Positions 32,105-39,633 of a DNA stretch of 64,000 nt are shown piece by piece. The position numbers and the translations under genes are program-made. The notes below the pieces were generated by a model that ran no database searches, had not been told where the DNA came from, and was given only the letters and a program-made list of their open reading frames with translations. The stretch lies in the NCBI RefSeq assembly GCF_003293595.1, contig NZ_CP022162.1:2339799-2403798 (forward strand), written 5' to 3'. The stretch's first letter is position 1. Each line of letters begins with the position of its first letter. The stretch comes from Microbacterium sp. PM5 (GTDB lineage Bacteria; Actinomycetota; Actinomycetes; Actinomycetales; Microbacteriaceae).

Positions 32105-33630
32105 CAGTACGCTCCGTCCGGTCGCAGCATGACGCGGACGGTCCGCCACATGAGCACGATGTCCGTCATCACCGTCCAGTTCTCCACGTACCGCAGGTCG
32201 AGCCGCACGCTCTCCTCCCAGCTGAGGTCGCTGCGTCCTCCGACCTGCCAGGGGCCGGTGATGCCCGGCTTGATGTAGAGGCGACGGAAGACGTCGTCGT
32301 CGTAGGTGGCGACTTCGCTCGGAAGGGGAGGGCGCGGGCCAACGACACTCATGTCGCCGACCAGCACGTTCCAGAACTGGGGAACCTCGTCGAGCGAGTA
32401 CTTCCGCAGGATCCGGCCCACGCGGGTGACCCGAGGGTCGTCGTGCATCTTGAACAGCGGGCCCGCGCCCTCATTGGCCGCGAGCAGCGCGGCGCGCCGC
32501 TCCTCGGCATCCACGGCCATCGAGCGGAATTTGATCATCCGGAACTCGTGGCCGTCACGCCCGACCCGTGCTTGGGGAAAGAACAGCGGACCGGGCGAGT
32601 CGAGCTTGATCGCGATGGCGATGACCGCCGCGATCGGCGCGAAGAAAAGGAGTGCGATCGAAGCGACCGCGATGTCGAGTGCGCGCTTGGCGAGGTAGGC
32701 GCGGCCGGTGAACGAGGCGATCTCGACGTGGATGAGTGGCAGCCCCTCGACGGGCCGCAGCGACATGCGCGGCCCGGCGACATCGGAGACGCGGCTGGAG
32801 ATCACCAGTTCTGCGGCCGTGTTCTCCAGCTGCCAGGCGAGGTGCTTGATCTCGTCGGCGCCTTCGTCTCCGCGGCTGGCGATGATGATCGTGTCGGCGT
32901 CGAGTGCTGCGGCCGCTTCGGCCACGCTGTGCGTGCGCATCGCCGGGTAGATGGCGTCGCCGACGCGCAGGCTGTCGAGGTCGTCCCCGCGCAGCGAGGC
33001 GCCGACCACCTGGTAGCCCAGGCCGGGGTCGGCGAGCGAGCGGATCACGTACTCGACGTCTGCGCGCTCGCCGACCACGACCGCGCGCGTCGTGTACGCG
33101 CCCGCGAGTCGACGGCGGATGAGCCAACGGCGCCAGAGCCAGCGCTCGAACAGCAGGACGCCGATGCCGAGCGGCAGTGCGACGAAGAGCTGCGCGCGGA
33201 TGCCGTCGACATCGATGGCCACATCGATCATCGCGAGAAGACCGAACGCGAACCCGGTCGCGTGGATCACGCGGGTGTACTCGGCGGCGCCCGAGCCGAT
33301 GAGCTTGACGTCTCGCGTTGCGAAGGCGGAGAGCATCAGGAGCCAGATCACGGCCGTCGCGGCGGCGATCTGGAAGACGAGGTCAGGATCGGCGACGGCG
33401 AGCGGGCCGCTCACCGCGCCGATCGAGACCACCGAGGCCACTGCACACGTGAAGGCGACCGCGGCGGCGTCGCTCGTGCGCAGGATCCAGCGGTAGCGGC
33501 GTTCCCACGACTGCCGGCGCTCAAGAGCGCGCGACGGTGGTGCGGCCGCGGACGCCCGAGACGCGATCGTCGGGAACGGGGAAACGAACCCGGTCGTCGC
33601 GATGCCCGTGGCGTCGTGAAGCGCGCTCAT
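32104..33630 (-). CDS. Polyprenyl-phosphate sugar-1-phosphate transferase (exopolysaccharide priming enzyme)
   Basis: 508-residue WbaP/CpsE-type protein. The N-terminal third has about four TM helices, a central Rossmann-like CoA-binding-type domain (residues about 160-290) precedes a fifth TM helix, and the C-terminal 200 residues form the bacterial sugar transferase domain (KRALDIAVASIALLFF; KLDSPGPLFFPQARVGRDGHEFRMIKFRSM; RVGRILRKYSLDEVPQFWNVLVGDMSVVGPRPPLPSE; KPGITGPWQVGGRSDLSWEE). It transfers hexose-1-phosphate from a UDP-sugar to undecaprenyl phosphate, the first step of repeat-unit synthesis. It leads the leftward operon. The ATG at 33630 was preferred over an in-frame upstream start because the N-terminal extension is not conserved-looking and lies in the regulatory region. 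Confidence 0.9.
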   Translation of the reverse strand: MSALHDATGIATTGFVSPFPTIASRASAAAPPSRALERRQSWERRYRWILRTSDAAAVAFTCAVASVVSIGAVSGPLAVADPDLVFQIAAATAVIWLLMLSAFATRDVKLIGSGAAEYTRVIHATGFAFGLLAMIDVAIDVDGIRAQLFVALPLGIGVLLFERWLWRRWLIRRRLAGAYTTRAVVVGERADVEYVIRSLADPGLGYQVVGASLRGDDLDSLRVGDAIYPAMRTHSVAEAAAALDADTIIIASRGDEGADEIKHLAWQLENTAAELVISSRVSDVAGPRMSLRPVEGLPLIHVEIASFTGRAYLAKRALDIAVASIALLFFAPIAAVIAIAIKLDSPGPLFFPQARVGRDGHEFRMIKFRSMAVDAEERRAALLAANEGAGPLFKMHDDPRVTRVGRILRKYSLDEVPQFWNVLVGDMSVVGPRPPLPSEVATYDDDVFRRLYIKPGITGPWQVGGRSDLSWEESVRLDLRYVENWTVMTDIVLMWRTVRVMLRPDGAY

Positions 33631-33896
33631 CGTGTGATCCCCAGCACGGACGAACGCAGCAATGCAGTCGGCATTTTGCCCCCCAGCAAACCGACGGACG
33701 AATCGAAATCCGTCCACCCCCAGTAAGACGACGCGAAGACCCCCGTCTCCTGCGGACCAACCCCCCGGCTGTCACGCGTGCGTCGTGAGCGACTCTACCC
33801 CGCGAATCGCGTCGAGCGCCACCGCGAGTATTCAGCCTGTGGACAGATGTCGTTCTTCCGGCGTTTTCCTGCCGCCGCGCCTCGAGCCGGCACTCC
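33631..33896 (-). promoter_or_regulatory. Control region of the leftward glycan operon
   Basis: 266 nt without a gene. On the minus strand three G-rich boxes occur: CCGGGGGGTTGG (33758-33768 area), ACTGGGGGTGG (about 33715-33723) and GCTGGGGGGC (about 33679-33687). An inverted repeat, GACGGA with a 10-nt spacer and TCCGTC, sits at 33693-33714 between two of the boxes. These look like candidate regulator or RNA elements controlling the six-gene glycosyltransferase operon. No -35/-10 pair was assigned. Confidence 0.4.
33693..33714. repeat. Inverted repeat upstream of the priming transferase gene
   Basis: GACGGA at 33693-33698 and TCCGTC at 33709-33714 form a perfect 6-bp dyad with a 10-nt centre, flanked on both sides by TGGGGG boxes on the minus strand. 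Candidate operator, no known match recognised. Confidence 0.4.
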
Positions 33897-35312
33897 CTAC
33901 CGCAGCGCGTCGACGACGGCCGCCCGTCGCTGCGGGGCCACGCGCGGCGCGGCATCCCAGATCCGCGTCATCCGCTCGGTGCCAAACGCCGGCCAGCCGG
34001 GATCGCCTTTCGTGATGAACGAGACCCAGGCGCGATGCATCTCGCGCGCGAGGTCCGACGGCGCGTCGTGTCCGGCGAGTTTCACGGCTTGGTCGGTCGT
34101 CAGCGTGTCGAACACGAATCCGAGCTCGAGCGCGTGGGCGGCGCCGAGGCCCCGAACCGGGCTCTCCCAGGAGAACTCGTAGAGGTAGGTCGGGGCCTTT
34201 CGTGCGCGGGCGACGCGCGTGGCGGGGGCGCGGAGGAGACGGTCGGTCAGAAGCTGGCCGAGTACCTCGCCCGCGCTCGCGTCGGGCAGTGCTGCGCGCA
34301 CCGTGCGGGCAGCGCGTTCGGGGACGCGCAGGGCCCGCCGGGCGAGCCATGCCTTCATCGGGCCGATATCTGCGATGGCCTCGGGCGTCAACCAGAGGCG
34401 GTACTCGTCGGTGTTGGTGCCGATGAGGAGCGGTAGATCGAGGTCGGCGAGGGCGTGTTCCGGCGATACGGGAAGCGTGGCGGCGTCGACGGCGAGAGCG
34501 AATCCCGGTGCGCCGCGAAGCGGTGACGAGCCGGCGGCGACCTGTGCGCGCGCCCGCAGGAGGTCGCCCGTCATCTGTGCGGCGAACGCGTCACGCGTGG
34601 GCGGGATGCCCAGGCGGCGCGCGATCGCGTCGGATGCGCGGCGCGCCTTCTGCGGCGAGGTCGCTTCGAGCGGCCCTGATTGGATGATCGCCCCCGCGAC
34701 GAGCGCGCGGGATGTCGGGCGCGCGAGCAGGGCGGCGACCAGGGCGCCGCCGGCCGACTCGCCCATCAGGGTGATGCGCGTCGGATCGCCACCGAACGCG
34801 CCGATCTCCGCGTGCACCCACTCCAATGCCCGCGCGACGTCGAGCAGTCCGAGGTTCATCGGGGCGCCCTCGAGCACGCTGAACCCCTCGACGCCGAGGC
34901 GGTAGTTGACCGACACGAACACCACGCCGTCGCGGGCGAAGGACGTGCCGTCGTAGGTGGGTTCGGCCGCGGCACCGCGTTCCAACGCGCCGCCGTGGAT
35001 CCAGAGGACGACGGGGGATGCCGCGGCATCCGCGGGGCTCCAGACGTTGGCAGTGAGGATGTCGTCGCCCTCGATCATGGGACAGCTGAGGAGCTCGCCG
35101 ATCGGGCCGCCGTACGCGGACTGCGGGGCGGTCGCTCCGAACCTCGTCGCGTCGCGGATTCCGCTCCATGCCGTCGGCGCGGCCGGAGCTCGGAAGCGGC
35201 GTTCGCCGATCGGCGCGGCCGCGTAGGGGATGCCGAGGAACCGGCTGATTCCGCTCGCCTGGCTGCCCCTCAGTGCGCCGGAGCTGATCGTGGCCTCGAC
35301 GGGGTTCTCCAT
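33897..35312 (-). CDS. Type-B carboxylesterase
   Basis: 471-residue alpha/beta-hydrolase of the carboxylesterase/lipase type B family. It has FLGIPYAAAPIGERRF near the N-terminus, the oxyanion segment WIHGGALERGA, NYRLGVEGF, the nucleophile elbow GESAGG (Ser near residue 192), a Glu-containing GTNTDEYR segment and a late catalytic His in GAAHALELGFVF. No signal peptide, so it is cytoplasmic. It hydrolyses carboxylic esters; the substrate is unknown. A TAGGGT -10 element 6 nt before the ATG (minus strand, 35319-35324) predicts a leaderless transcript. Unrelated to the adjacent glycan operon as far as can be seen. Confidence 0.9.
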   Translation of the reverse strand: MENPVEATISSGALRGSQASGISRFLGIPYAAAPIGERRFRAPAAPTAWSGIRDATRFGATAPQSAYGGPIGELLSCPMIEGDDILTANVWSPADAAASPVVLWIHGGALERGAAAEPTYDGTSFARDGVVFVSVNYRLGVEGFSVLEGAPMNLGLLDVARALEWVHAEIGAFGGDPTRITLMGESAGGALVAALLARPTSRALVAGAIIQSGPLEATSPQKARRASDAIARRLGIPPTRDAFAAQMTGDLLRARAQVAAGSSPLRGAPGFALAVDAATLPVSPEHALADLDLPLLIGTNTDEYRLWLTPEAIADIGPMKAWLARRALRVPERAARTVRAALPDASAGEVLGQLLTDRLLRAPATRVARARKAPTYLYEFSWESPVRGLGAAHALELGFVFDTLTTDQAVKLAGHDAPSDLAREMHRAWVSFITKGDPGWPAFGTERMTRIWDAAPRVAPQRRAAVVDALR

Positions 35313-35318
35313 GGCCTC

Positions 35319-35324
35319 ACCCTA
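35319..35324 (-). promoter_or_regulatory. Leaderless -10 element, carboxylesterase gene
   Basis: TAGGGT on the minus strand, separated from the ATG by exactly 6 nt, which places transcription start at or next to the start codon. Confidence 0.5.
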
Positions 35325-35338
35325 CGCGGCGTTCGGTC

Positions 35339-35866
35339 TCAGTCCTTCGCTCGTTCCAGACGCGTCAGCTCGGCGATCTGCGCGTCGATCTCCGCGGACA
35401 GCAGTGGATGGTGGATGTGTGTGGTGGGATCACGGGTGTCGAGTCCGAGGTCGTCGGTCATCACCACGTCGATGACGTCGATCCGGCACTGCGCGCACGC
35501 CACGGCGAACGCGGTGTCACCGTTCTCGCTCAACACGAGCGCGTCTTCGAGGCACTCCAGCAGCTTCAGCGCGCCGGTACCGGAGCTGGTGACCGCGTCG
35601 ATCTGGTCGACATCGATCGTCTGCAGGCGCAGCAGGGCGGCGTCGATGGATGCCGCTTCGTCCGTGTCCGCGGCGGTGCGACGCTCGACGAACGTCAGCG
35701 CCTCCGCGGCCGCGGTCCGTGCCGCGGCATCCGGCAGATCATCCGCGTGCGCGGCGAACAGCCGTCGCGCGCACCAGGCGCCGAACGCGAGGCGCGCCGA
35801 GGGCGGGAGACGCTCGATCGCCCTCTCGAGCGTTGCGAGGTACGCGGGGAACGAGTCGATCGTCAT
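35339..35866 (-). CDS. DUF416-like protein, second of a paralogous pair
   Basis: 175-residue, mostly helical, acidic soluble protein. The N-terminus (FPAYLATLERAIERLPPSARLAFGAWCARRLF) resembles the DUF416/YjaG helical fold. A central IDVDQIDAVTSSGTGALKLLECLEDAL segment matches the IDIDDLDFTRSSDSGVLKLMEATEAAL segment of the gene directly upstream, so the two are paralogues from a tandem duplication. The ATG overlaps the upstream stop (ATGA). Function unknown. Paired DUF416-type genes sometimes sit beside polymorphic toxin loci as immunity-like genes, but no toxin gene is visible here. Confidence 0.7.
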   Translation of the reverse strand: MTIDSFPAYLATLERAIERLPPSARLAFGAWCARRLFAAHADDLPDAAARTAAAEALTFVERRTAADTDEAASIDAALLRLQTIDVDQIDAVTSSGTGALKLLECLEDALVLSENGDTAFAVACAQCRIDVIDVVMTDDLGLDTRDPTTHIHHPLLSAEIDAQIAELTRLERAKD

Positions 35867-36450
35867 GATCGGTGGATGCGCCGATCGGCGCCGGTCAGCG
35901 GCGCTTGCGCCTGGAGATCGGCGATGACGGCGGCTTGCGCGGCGAGCTCCTCGGCGAAGAAGGCGTCGTCGAGCGGGTCGGTCTCGGGGCGCAGCGCCCC
36001 GCCCTCCTTGATCGTGTTCAGCACATCCACCGGCGCCCAGAGTGCGGTGAGCACGTCGGTGGGATCGGGGTCTGGTGTCACGGCGATGCTGAGTGCAGCC
36101 TCGGTCGCTTCCATCAGTTTGAGGACGCCGCTGTCGGAAGATCTCGTGAAGTCGAGGTCGTCGATGTCGATGTCGCGCACGGCGGCCAGGTGCGCGGACA
36201 GCTCGTCGCGGAAGGTGGCGTCGAGGGTGCCGCTGCGGAGGGCGCCGGCGTCGACCGCCGTCCACGCGGCGTCGAGCGCGTCGCGCAGCACGCGGCGCGC
36301 GTCGCCGTGCTCGATCTCGTCGAGATAGGCGCCGTAGGTGTCGTCGAGGTGGGTGGCGCTCCAGGCCGCGAGGAAGAGGAAGTCGGCGGCGCCGAGCGGT
36401 TTCAGCTTCGCGCGCGTGCGTCTGCTGAAGGAGGCGTAGGTCACGGCCAT
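35863..36450 (-). CDS. DUF416-like protein, first of a paralogous pair
   Basis: 195-residue helical protein (FSRRTRAKLKPLGAADFLFLAAWSATHLDDTYGAYLDEIEHGDARRVLRDALDAAW), with the same core as its downstream paralogue. The C-terminal extension (about residues 140-195) is unique to this copy and ends in a helix rich in Ala and Glu. No signal peptide, TM helix or catalytic motif is visible. Function is unknown and the family assignment is tentative. Confidence 0.65.
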   Translation of the reverse strand: MAVTYASFSRRTRAKLKPLGAADFLFLAAWSATHLDDTYGAYLDEIEHGDARRVLRDALDAAWTAVDAGALRSGTLDATFRDELSAHLAAVRDIDIDDLDFTRSSDSGVLKLMEATEAALSIAVTPDPDPTDVLTALWAPVDVLNTIKEGGALRPETDPLDDAFFAEELAAQAAVIADLQAQAPLTGADRRIHRS

Positions 36451-36504
36451 CGGCTCTCGCCTTTCGTCGCGTCAGTGCTGTTCGACGTTCAGGCTACCCC
36501 GTCG

Positions 36505-36717
36505 TCATGCCGTCGCTGTGGGCGCGACGTGAGCGGCGTGAGCGCGGCGGAGATCGGTCACGAGCTGCTCGTGCAGCGGGTGGACGAAGATCGCGGGTCG
36601 CCCGCTGCTCATGCTGAACAGGTAGCTGTCGCCGGTCACGGCAGCGGTGAAGCGCACCTCGGCGTCGGGGTGTTCGTGCAGCAGGCGTTTCACCCGCTCA
36701 GCTACGCGCTCGGTCAT
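36505..36717 (-). CDS. Small hypothetical protein
   Basis: 70 residues (MTERVAERVKRLLHEHPDAEVRFTAAVTGDSYLFSMSSGRPAIFVHPLHEQL...). The composition and the amphipathic N-terminal helix followed by a strand-like segment look like a real small protein. It is not recognised. It lies 54 nt downstream in the direction of the DUF416-like pair and may be co-transcribed with it. Confidence 0.5.
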   Translation of the reverse strand: MTERVAERVKRLLHEHPDAEVRFTAAVTGDSYLFSMSSGRPAIFVHPLHEQLVTDLRRAHAAHVAPTATA

Positions 36718-36970
36718 GTCTGCCTTCTGAGTGAGGCTGAAAACGTAACAGGCGCAAGCAGCTTCGCCGGTGGGCTGGCGCGCGGCATCCCTTCGGTGCT
36801 AGGCGGCTGCGGCTGGCCTCGAAGGGATGAAGTCGCAGTTCTCTCCGCCGATCAGCGGCGAGGGGCGGCGAATCGGGCATCTCGATAGGCCCCACACCTC
36901 GGGCGCCCGCCGACCTGGGCCGGCCGGTCTGTCGGTCATTCGGTCGACAGACAGCGGCCGGCGCGGTGTC
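36718..36970. other. Intergenic region with no recognised feature
   Basis: About 250 nt between divergent genes. A partial palindrome around GGCCGGCCGGTCTGTCGG and GTCGACAGACAGCGGCCGG (about 36918-36962) is the only structure seen. It could be a hairpin or remnant. No coding signal is convincing. Confidence 0.4.
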
Positions 36971-36976
36971 TAGCCT
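36971..36976 (+). promoter_or_regulatory. Leaderless -10 element, membrane protein gene
   Basis: TAGCCT lies exactly 6 nt before the ATG at 36983, predicting transcription from the start codon. Confidence 0.5.
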
Positions 36977-36982
36977 GGCGAG

Positions 36983-37402
36983 ATGACGTCGCCTCCCGTT
37001 CGCGCGCAGAGACGCTCGCCGAGGGGGGAGGCTCTCGGCGTGGTGACGTGGTCGGGTCTCGCGCTGTCCCTCGCCGCGATCGCGTTTCTGCTCTTCATGC
37101 TGTTCGGGTACTCGGTGGGCGCCGCCCTCGGAGGCTCGTTCCCCGAGAGCCAGCGCGCCGCCTTCGCCGCGGGCTTCGGCATCGTCGCCGCGGTGCTCCT
37201 GGGCATCGTGGTCGTCGCGGCCGTGGGGAGTCGATGGGCGGCGTTCACGCTGGCCCTCGTCGCCCTGCTCTTCAGCGCCTACCTCGGCGTGGGGCTGGCC
37301 AGTGGCCTCCACTCCGCCCGGCCCCCGGCCGAGAGAGTCGACCCGAGTCCGCTACCGTGCCAGTGCTACAGCGGCAGCGTGTGCGAGTGCCCCGGAGGGT
37401 AA
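36983..37402 (+). CDS. Small membrane protein with Cys-rich C-terminus
   Basis: 139 residues with three hydrophobic helices (about residues 20-42, 62-82 and 86-106) and a short C-terminal tail, PLPCQCYSGSVCECPGG, holding four Cys as two CxC pairs. This could bind a metal or form disulfides if outside the membrane. The family is not recognised and function is unknown. The six-nucleotide gap from a TAGCCT box suggests a leaderless mRNA. The next gene starts 37 nt downstream with its own -10 element. Confidence 0.7.
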   Translation: MTSPPVRAQRRSPRGEALGVVTWSGLALSLAAIAFLLFMLFGYSVGAALGGSFPESQRAAFAAGFGIVAAVLLGIVVVAAVGSRWAAFTLALVALLFSAYLGVGLASGLHSARPPAERVDPSPLPCQCYSGSVCECPGG

Positions 37403-37427
37403 GCGTCGAGTCGCGGATGCCGCCGCC

Positions 37428-37433
37428 TACGCT
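37428..37433 (+). promoter_or_regulatory. Leaderless -10 element
   Basis: TACGCT exactly 6 nt before the ATG at 37440. Confidence 0.5.
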
Positions 37434-37439
37434 GAGACG

Positions 37440-37976
37440 ATGAGCGTCGAGACGACCGAGCCGGAGGCATGGGCCTGGCCGGGGCCGAGTCCGCTGACGG
37501 TGGGCGGGCTGTCGCGACAGGATCTGGCCGCGCGGTTGCAGGAGCACGGGGTCGGCCTCAACGCCCACGCCGAGACTCTTCTGGCTCACTCGGCATTCGA
37601 CACCCGCCCCGCCGAGCGCGTCGAAATCGTCGCGCGCGCCGTGCGCGAGTTGGGCCTGGCGGACGGCGGGACCTTGCCGGAGGTGTTTGCTGCGGCGGCA
37701 TCCCTTGGCTGGGCGCTCTGCCCGCCAGATGCCGCGCCGTATCTCCGGTTGGCGTGGCTCACGCAGTCGAACTCGACGGATTCGGTGCTGTCGGCCGGAC
37801 GTTCTCCGCAGGGCGCGCTGAAGGTCGCGACGGCGCCGATCAGCGACGACGTCGAGGTGCCGAAGGGGTTCTACCTTCGCGTGGTCGACGGGGTTCCGTG
37901 GCTGCGCGGCTACCGCTGCGACGACGAGTACCGCTTCGCGCCGGACGACGTGTTCGCGTTTCGGGTCGACGGCTGA
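37440..37976 (+). CDS. Hypothetical soluble protein
   Basis: 178 residues, no signal peptide or TM helix. It starts MSVETTEPEAWAWPGPSPLTVGGLSRQDLAARLQEHGVGLN, then a helical centre with WALCPPDAAPYLRLAWLTQ, and ends with a strand-rich segment (GFYLRVVDGVPWLRGYRCDDEYRFAPDDVFAFRV). The shape suggests a helical domain followed by a small beta domain. I do not recognise the family. Its own -10 element gives a leaderless transcript, so it is probably monocistronic. Confidence 0.65.
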   Translation: MSVETTEPEAWAWPGPSPLTVGGLSRQDLAARLQEHGVGLNAHAETLLAHSAFDTRPAERVEIVARAVRELGLADGGTLPEVFAAAASLGWALCPPDAAPYLRLAWLTQSNSTDSVLSAGRSPQGALKVATAPISDDVEVPKGFYLRVVDGVPWLRGYRCDDEYRFAPDDVFAFRVDG

Positions 37977-38056
37977 GCCGTAGGTCGCCGCGACAGCGGT
38001 TGCGCCCGTCCGCGGCGTCGCCGTGGTCAGTCCGGCTGGCCGTTGTCGTCGCTGCC

Positions 38057-38653
38057 TCAGTCTCGCCGTTCGCAGAGGATGGCGCCGACCGGGCGACGAC
38101 CGCGCTCCGAGCGCCGGTGGGTTTCGATGACGTCGAAGCCGGCCTGCTCGAGCCGTGACTGCAGTTGCGATGCCGGCCAGCGGTAGGCGCGCGTGACCGC
38201 GTGGTCGAAGGGCTCGACCTCTTCGCCGTCGAAGTAGCCGAGCAGCAGCGTACCCGCGGGACGAAGGACGCGGGCGAATTCGCTCAGGGGCACGGCGATG
38301 CGCTCGGGCTCGTGGTGGATCGTCGAGAACCACGACAGGATGCCGCCGACAGCGCCGTCGTTCTCGTCGATCGCATCGATGCTGCCGAGGTCGAACCTGA
38401 CACCCGGATAGGTCGTGCGAGCGCCGTCGATGAACGCGGGCACGAGATCGAAGCCGCGAATGTCCACGCCTCGCTGGTGGAGGTGGTGGGTCCAGTGCCC
38501 CGGTCCGCAGCCCGCATCCAGAACGGGCCCGGATGCCGCGGCCGCCCAGGTCTCGACGAGGTGTCTGTCGCTGGGGTGCACGGCGGTCATCGATCCGACG
38601 GCGTCGACGTACTCGGCCGCTCGTGCGGCGTAGGCGGCGGCGACATCGGTCAC
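38057..38653 (-). CDS. Class I SAM-dependent methyltransferase
   Basis: 198 residues with the SAM-binding motif I in VLDAGCGPGHWTHHL, an acidic motif II end in IRGFDLVPAFIDGA and the post-motif FARVLRPAGTLLLGYFDGE. Small-molecule methyltransferase fold; the substrate is not predictable. The GTG start (38653) has a TACCCT -10 element 6 nt upstream on the minus strand, again leaderless. Convergent with the preceding gene and divergent from the lipoprotein gene. Confidence 0.82.
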   Translation of the reverse strand: MTDVAAAYAARAAEYVDAVGSMTAVHPSDRHLVETWAAAASGPVLDAGCGPGHWTHHLHQRGVDIRGFDLVPAFIDGARTTYPGVRFDLGSIDAIDENDGAVGGILSWFSTIHHEPERIAVPLSEFARVLRPAGTLLLGYFDGEEVEPFDHAVTRAYRWPASQLQSRLEQAGFDVIETHRRSERGRRPVGAILCERRD

Positions 38654-38659
38654 ACCACG

Positions 38660-38665
38660 AGGGTA
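38660..38665 (-). promoter_or_regulatory. Leaderless -10 element, methyltransferase gene
   Basis: TACCCT on the minus strand, 6 nt before the GTG start. Confidence 0.45.
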
Positions 38666-38695
38666 GAACGGATGCCGGGGGTGGGGCCGTTCTCC

Positions 38696-38701
38696 TAGAG
38701 T
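38696..38701 (+). promoter_or_regulatory. Leaderless -10 element, lipoprotein gene
   Basis: TAGAGT exactly 6 nt before the GTG at 38708. Confidence 0.5.
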
Positions 38702-38707
38702 GAGCCC

Positions 38708-39151
38708 GTGAGGCGGACAGTGCGTTTCGTGGGGGTCACGGCTCTTCTTGCCGTGGGGGTCACGCTGGCCGGGTGCTCTTACGTGAACCGCGTCGCAGCG
38801 AGGATCAACGCGGATGGCTCGCTCGATTTCGCGACGTGCGATGCCCGCAATGCGGACTTCTTCGAGGTGACGTGGTCGGATGACGAATCAGCGGAGCAAT
38901 CCGCGATGTCGGTGACCCGGATCATCGGAGACGTCCAGACGGGTGACGTGTTCCACCTGGATGCCGTGGCGCCTGCCAGCGGTTGGACGAGCGTGACGGT
39001 GGCGAGCCTCGGCGGACAGGGCCCCGGCATCTTCGCCTCCTTCCGCGCGGCGGATCTCGAGTCGGGCTCGTGGGCGTGGAATCAGACCGGCGTCTTCATC
39101 GGGACGGTCGATGTCGAGCACTGCGAGCTCGACGAAGCGAACATCCGCTGA
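38708..39151 (+). CDS. Small predicted lipoprotein
   Basis: 147 residues. The signal peptide MRRTVRFVGVTALLAVGVTL leads to the lipobox LAGC (Cys near residue 23), so it is exported and lipid-anchored. The mature part is a compact beta-rich domain (GSLDFATCDARNADFFEVTWS...) with two more Cys that could pair. Function unknown. The GTG start is supported by the leaderless -10 element. Confidence 0.75.
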   Translation: MRRTVRFVGVTALLAVGVTLAGCSYVNRVAARINADGSLDFATCDARNADFFEVTWSDDESAEQSAMSVTRIIGDVQTGDVFHLDAVAPASGWTSVTVASLGGQGPGIFASFRAADLESGSWAWNQTGVFIGTVDVEHCELDEANIR

Positions 39152-39166
39152 CCGGCGACGTCGCTC

Positions 39167-39172
39167 TATGCT
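39167..39172 (+). promoter_or_regulatory. Leaderless -10 element, DUF4279 gene
   Basis: TATGCT exactly 6 nt before the ATG at 39179. Confidence 0.5.
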
Positions 39173-39178
39173 CGGCTC

Positions 39179-39598
39179 ATGATTCGCGCCGGTCGAGCGT
39201 CGCTGGTCGTGACGTCCGTCGAGACGGATCCCGATCTGGTGACGCAGCATCTCGGGCTTTCGCCGACGACCGTCATCCGTAAAGGGGAGGGGAGTCGTTC
39301 GGGTCGCGTTCGTGAGCATCACACGTGGGCGGTGGATGCCGGGCCCTTCTCGAACGAGGATGACGACCAGACCGGAACCGCGGCGTTGACGACTCTTCTG
39401 GAGCGGTGCCGCGCCGCGTTCGGACGTGTGGGGACTCTGCCGGCGGACTGTCACGCCCGGATCGTGTGGTCCGCAGACTCGGACTCTGCGCAGGGCGGGT
39501 TCGTCCTGACCGCCGCGGTCGCCGGGCAGATCGCCGCGCTGGGTGTCGACCTCTACGGGACTGTGTGTCTGCGTGACGGTGGGGAGCGAGACCAGTAG
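39179..39598 (+). CDS. DUF4279 family protein
   Basis: 139 residues. The opening ASLVVTSVETDPDLVTQHLGLSPTTVIRKGE, then HHTWAVDAG and a late GGFVLTAAVAGQIAALGVDLYGTV, match the DUF4279 layout (strand, 'lgi.pt....G' turn, W-containing strand). Cytoplasmic, function unknown; such genes are scattered in bacteria and sometimes occur near toxin-immunity loci. It is the last gene before the displaced tRNA-Phe repeat, so before the island arrived it lay next to tRNA-Phe. Confidence 0.75.
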   Translation: MIRAGRASLVVTSVETDPDLVTQHLGLSPTTVIRKGEGSRSGRVREHHTWAVDAGPFSNEDDDQTGTAALTTLLERCRAAFGRVGTLPADCHARIVWSADSDSAQGGFVLTAAVAGQIAALGVDLYGTVCLRDGGERDQ

Positions 39599-39633
39599 CC
39601 GGCCCCATCATCCAGGTGCGCTGCCAGCTAAGG

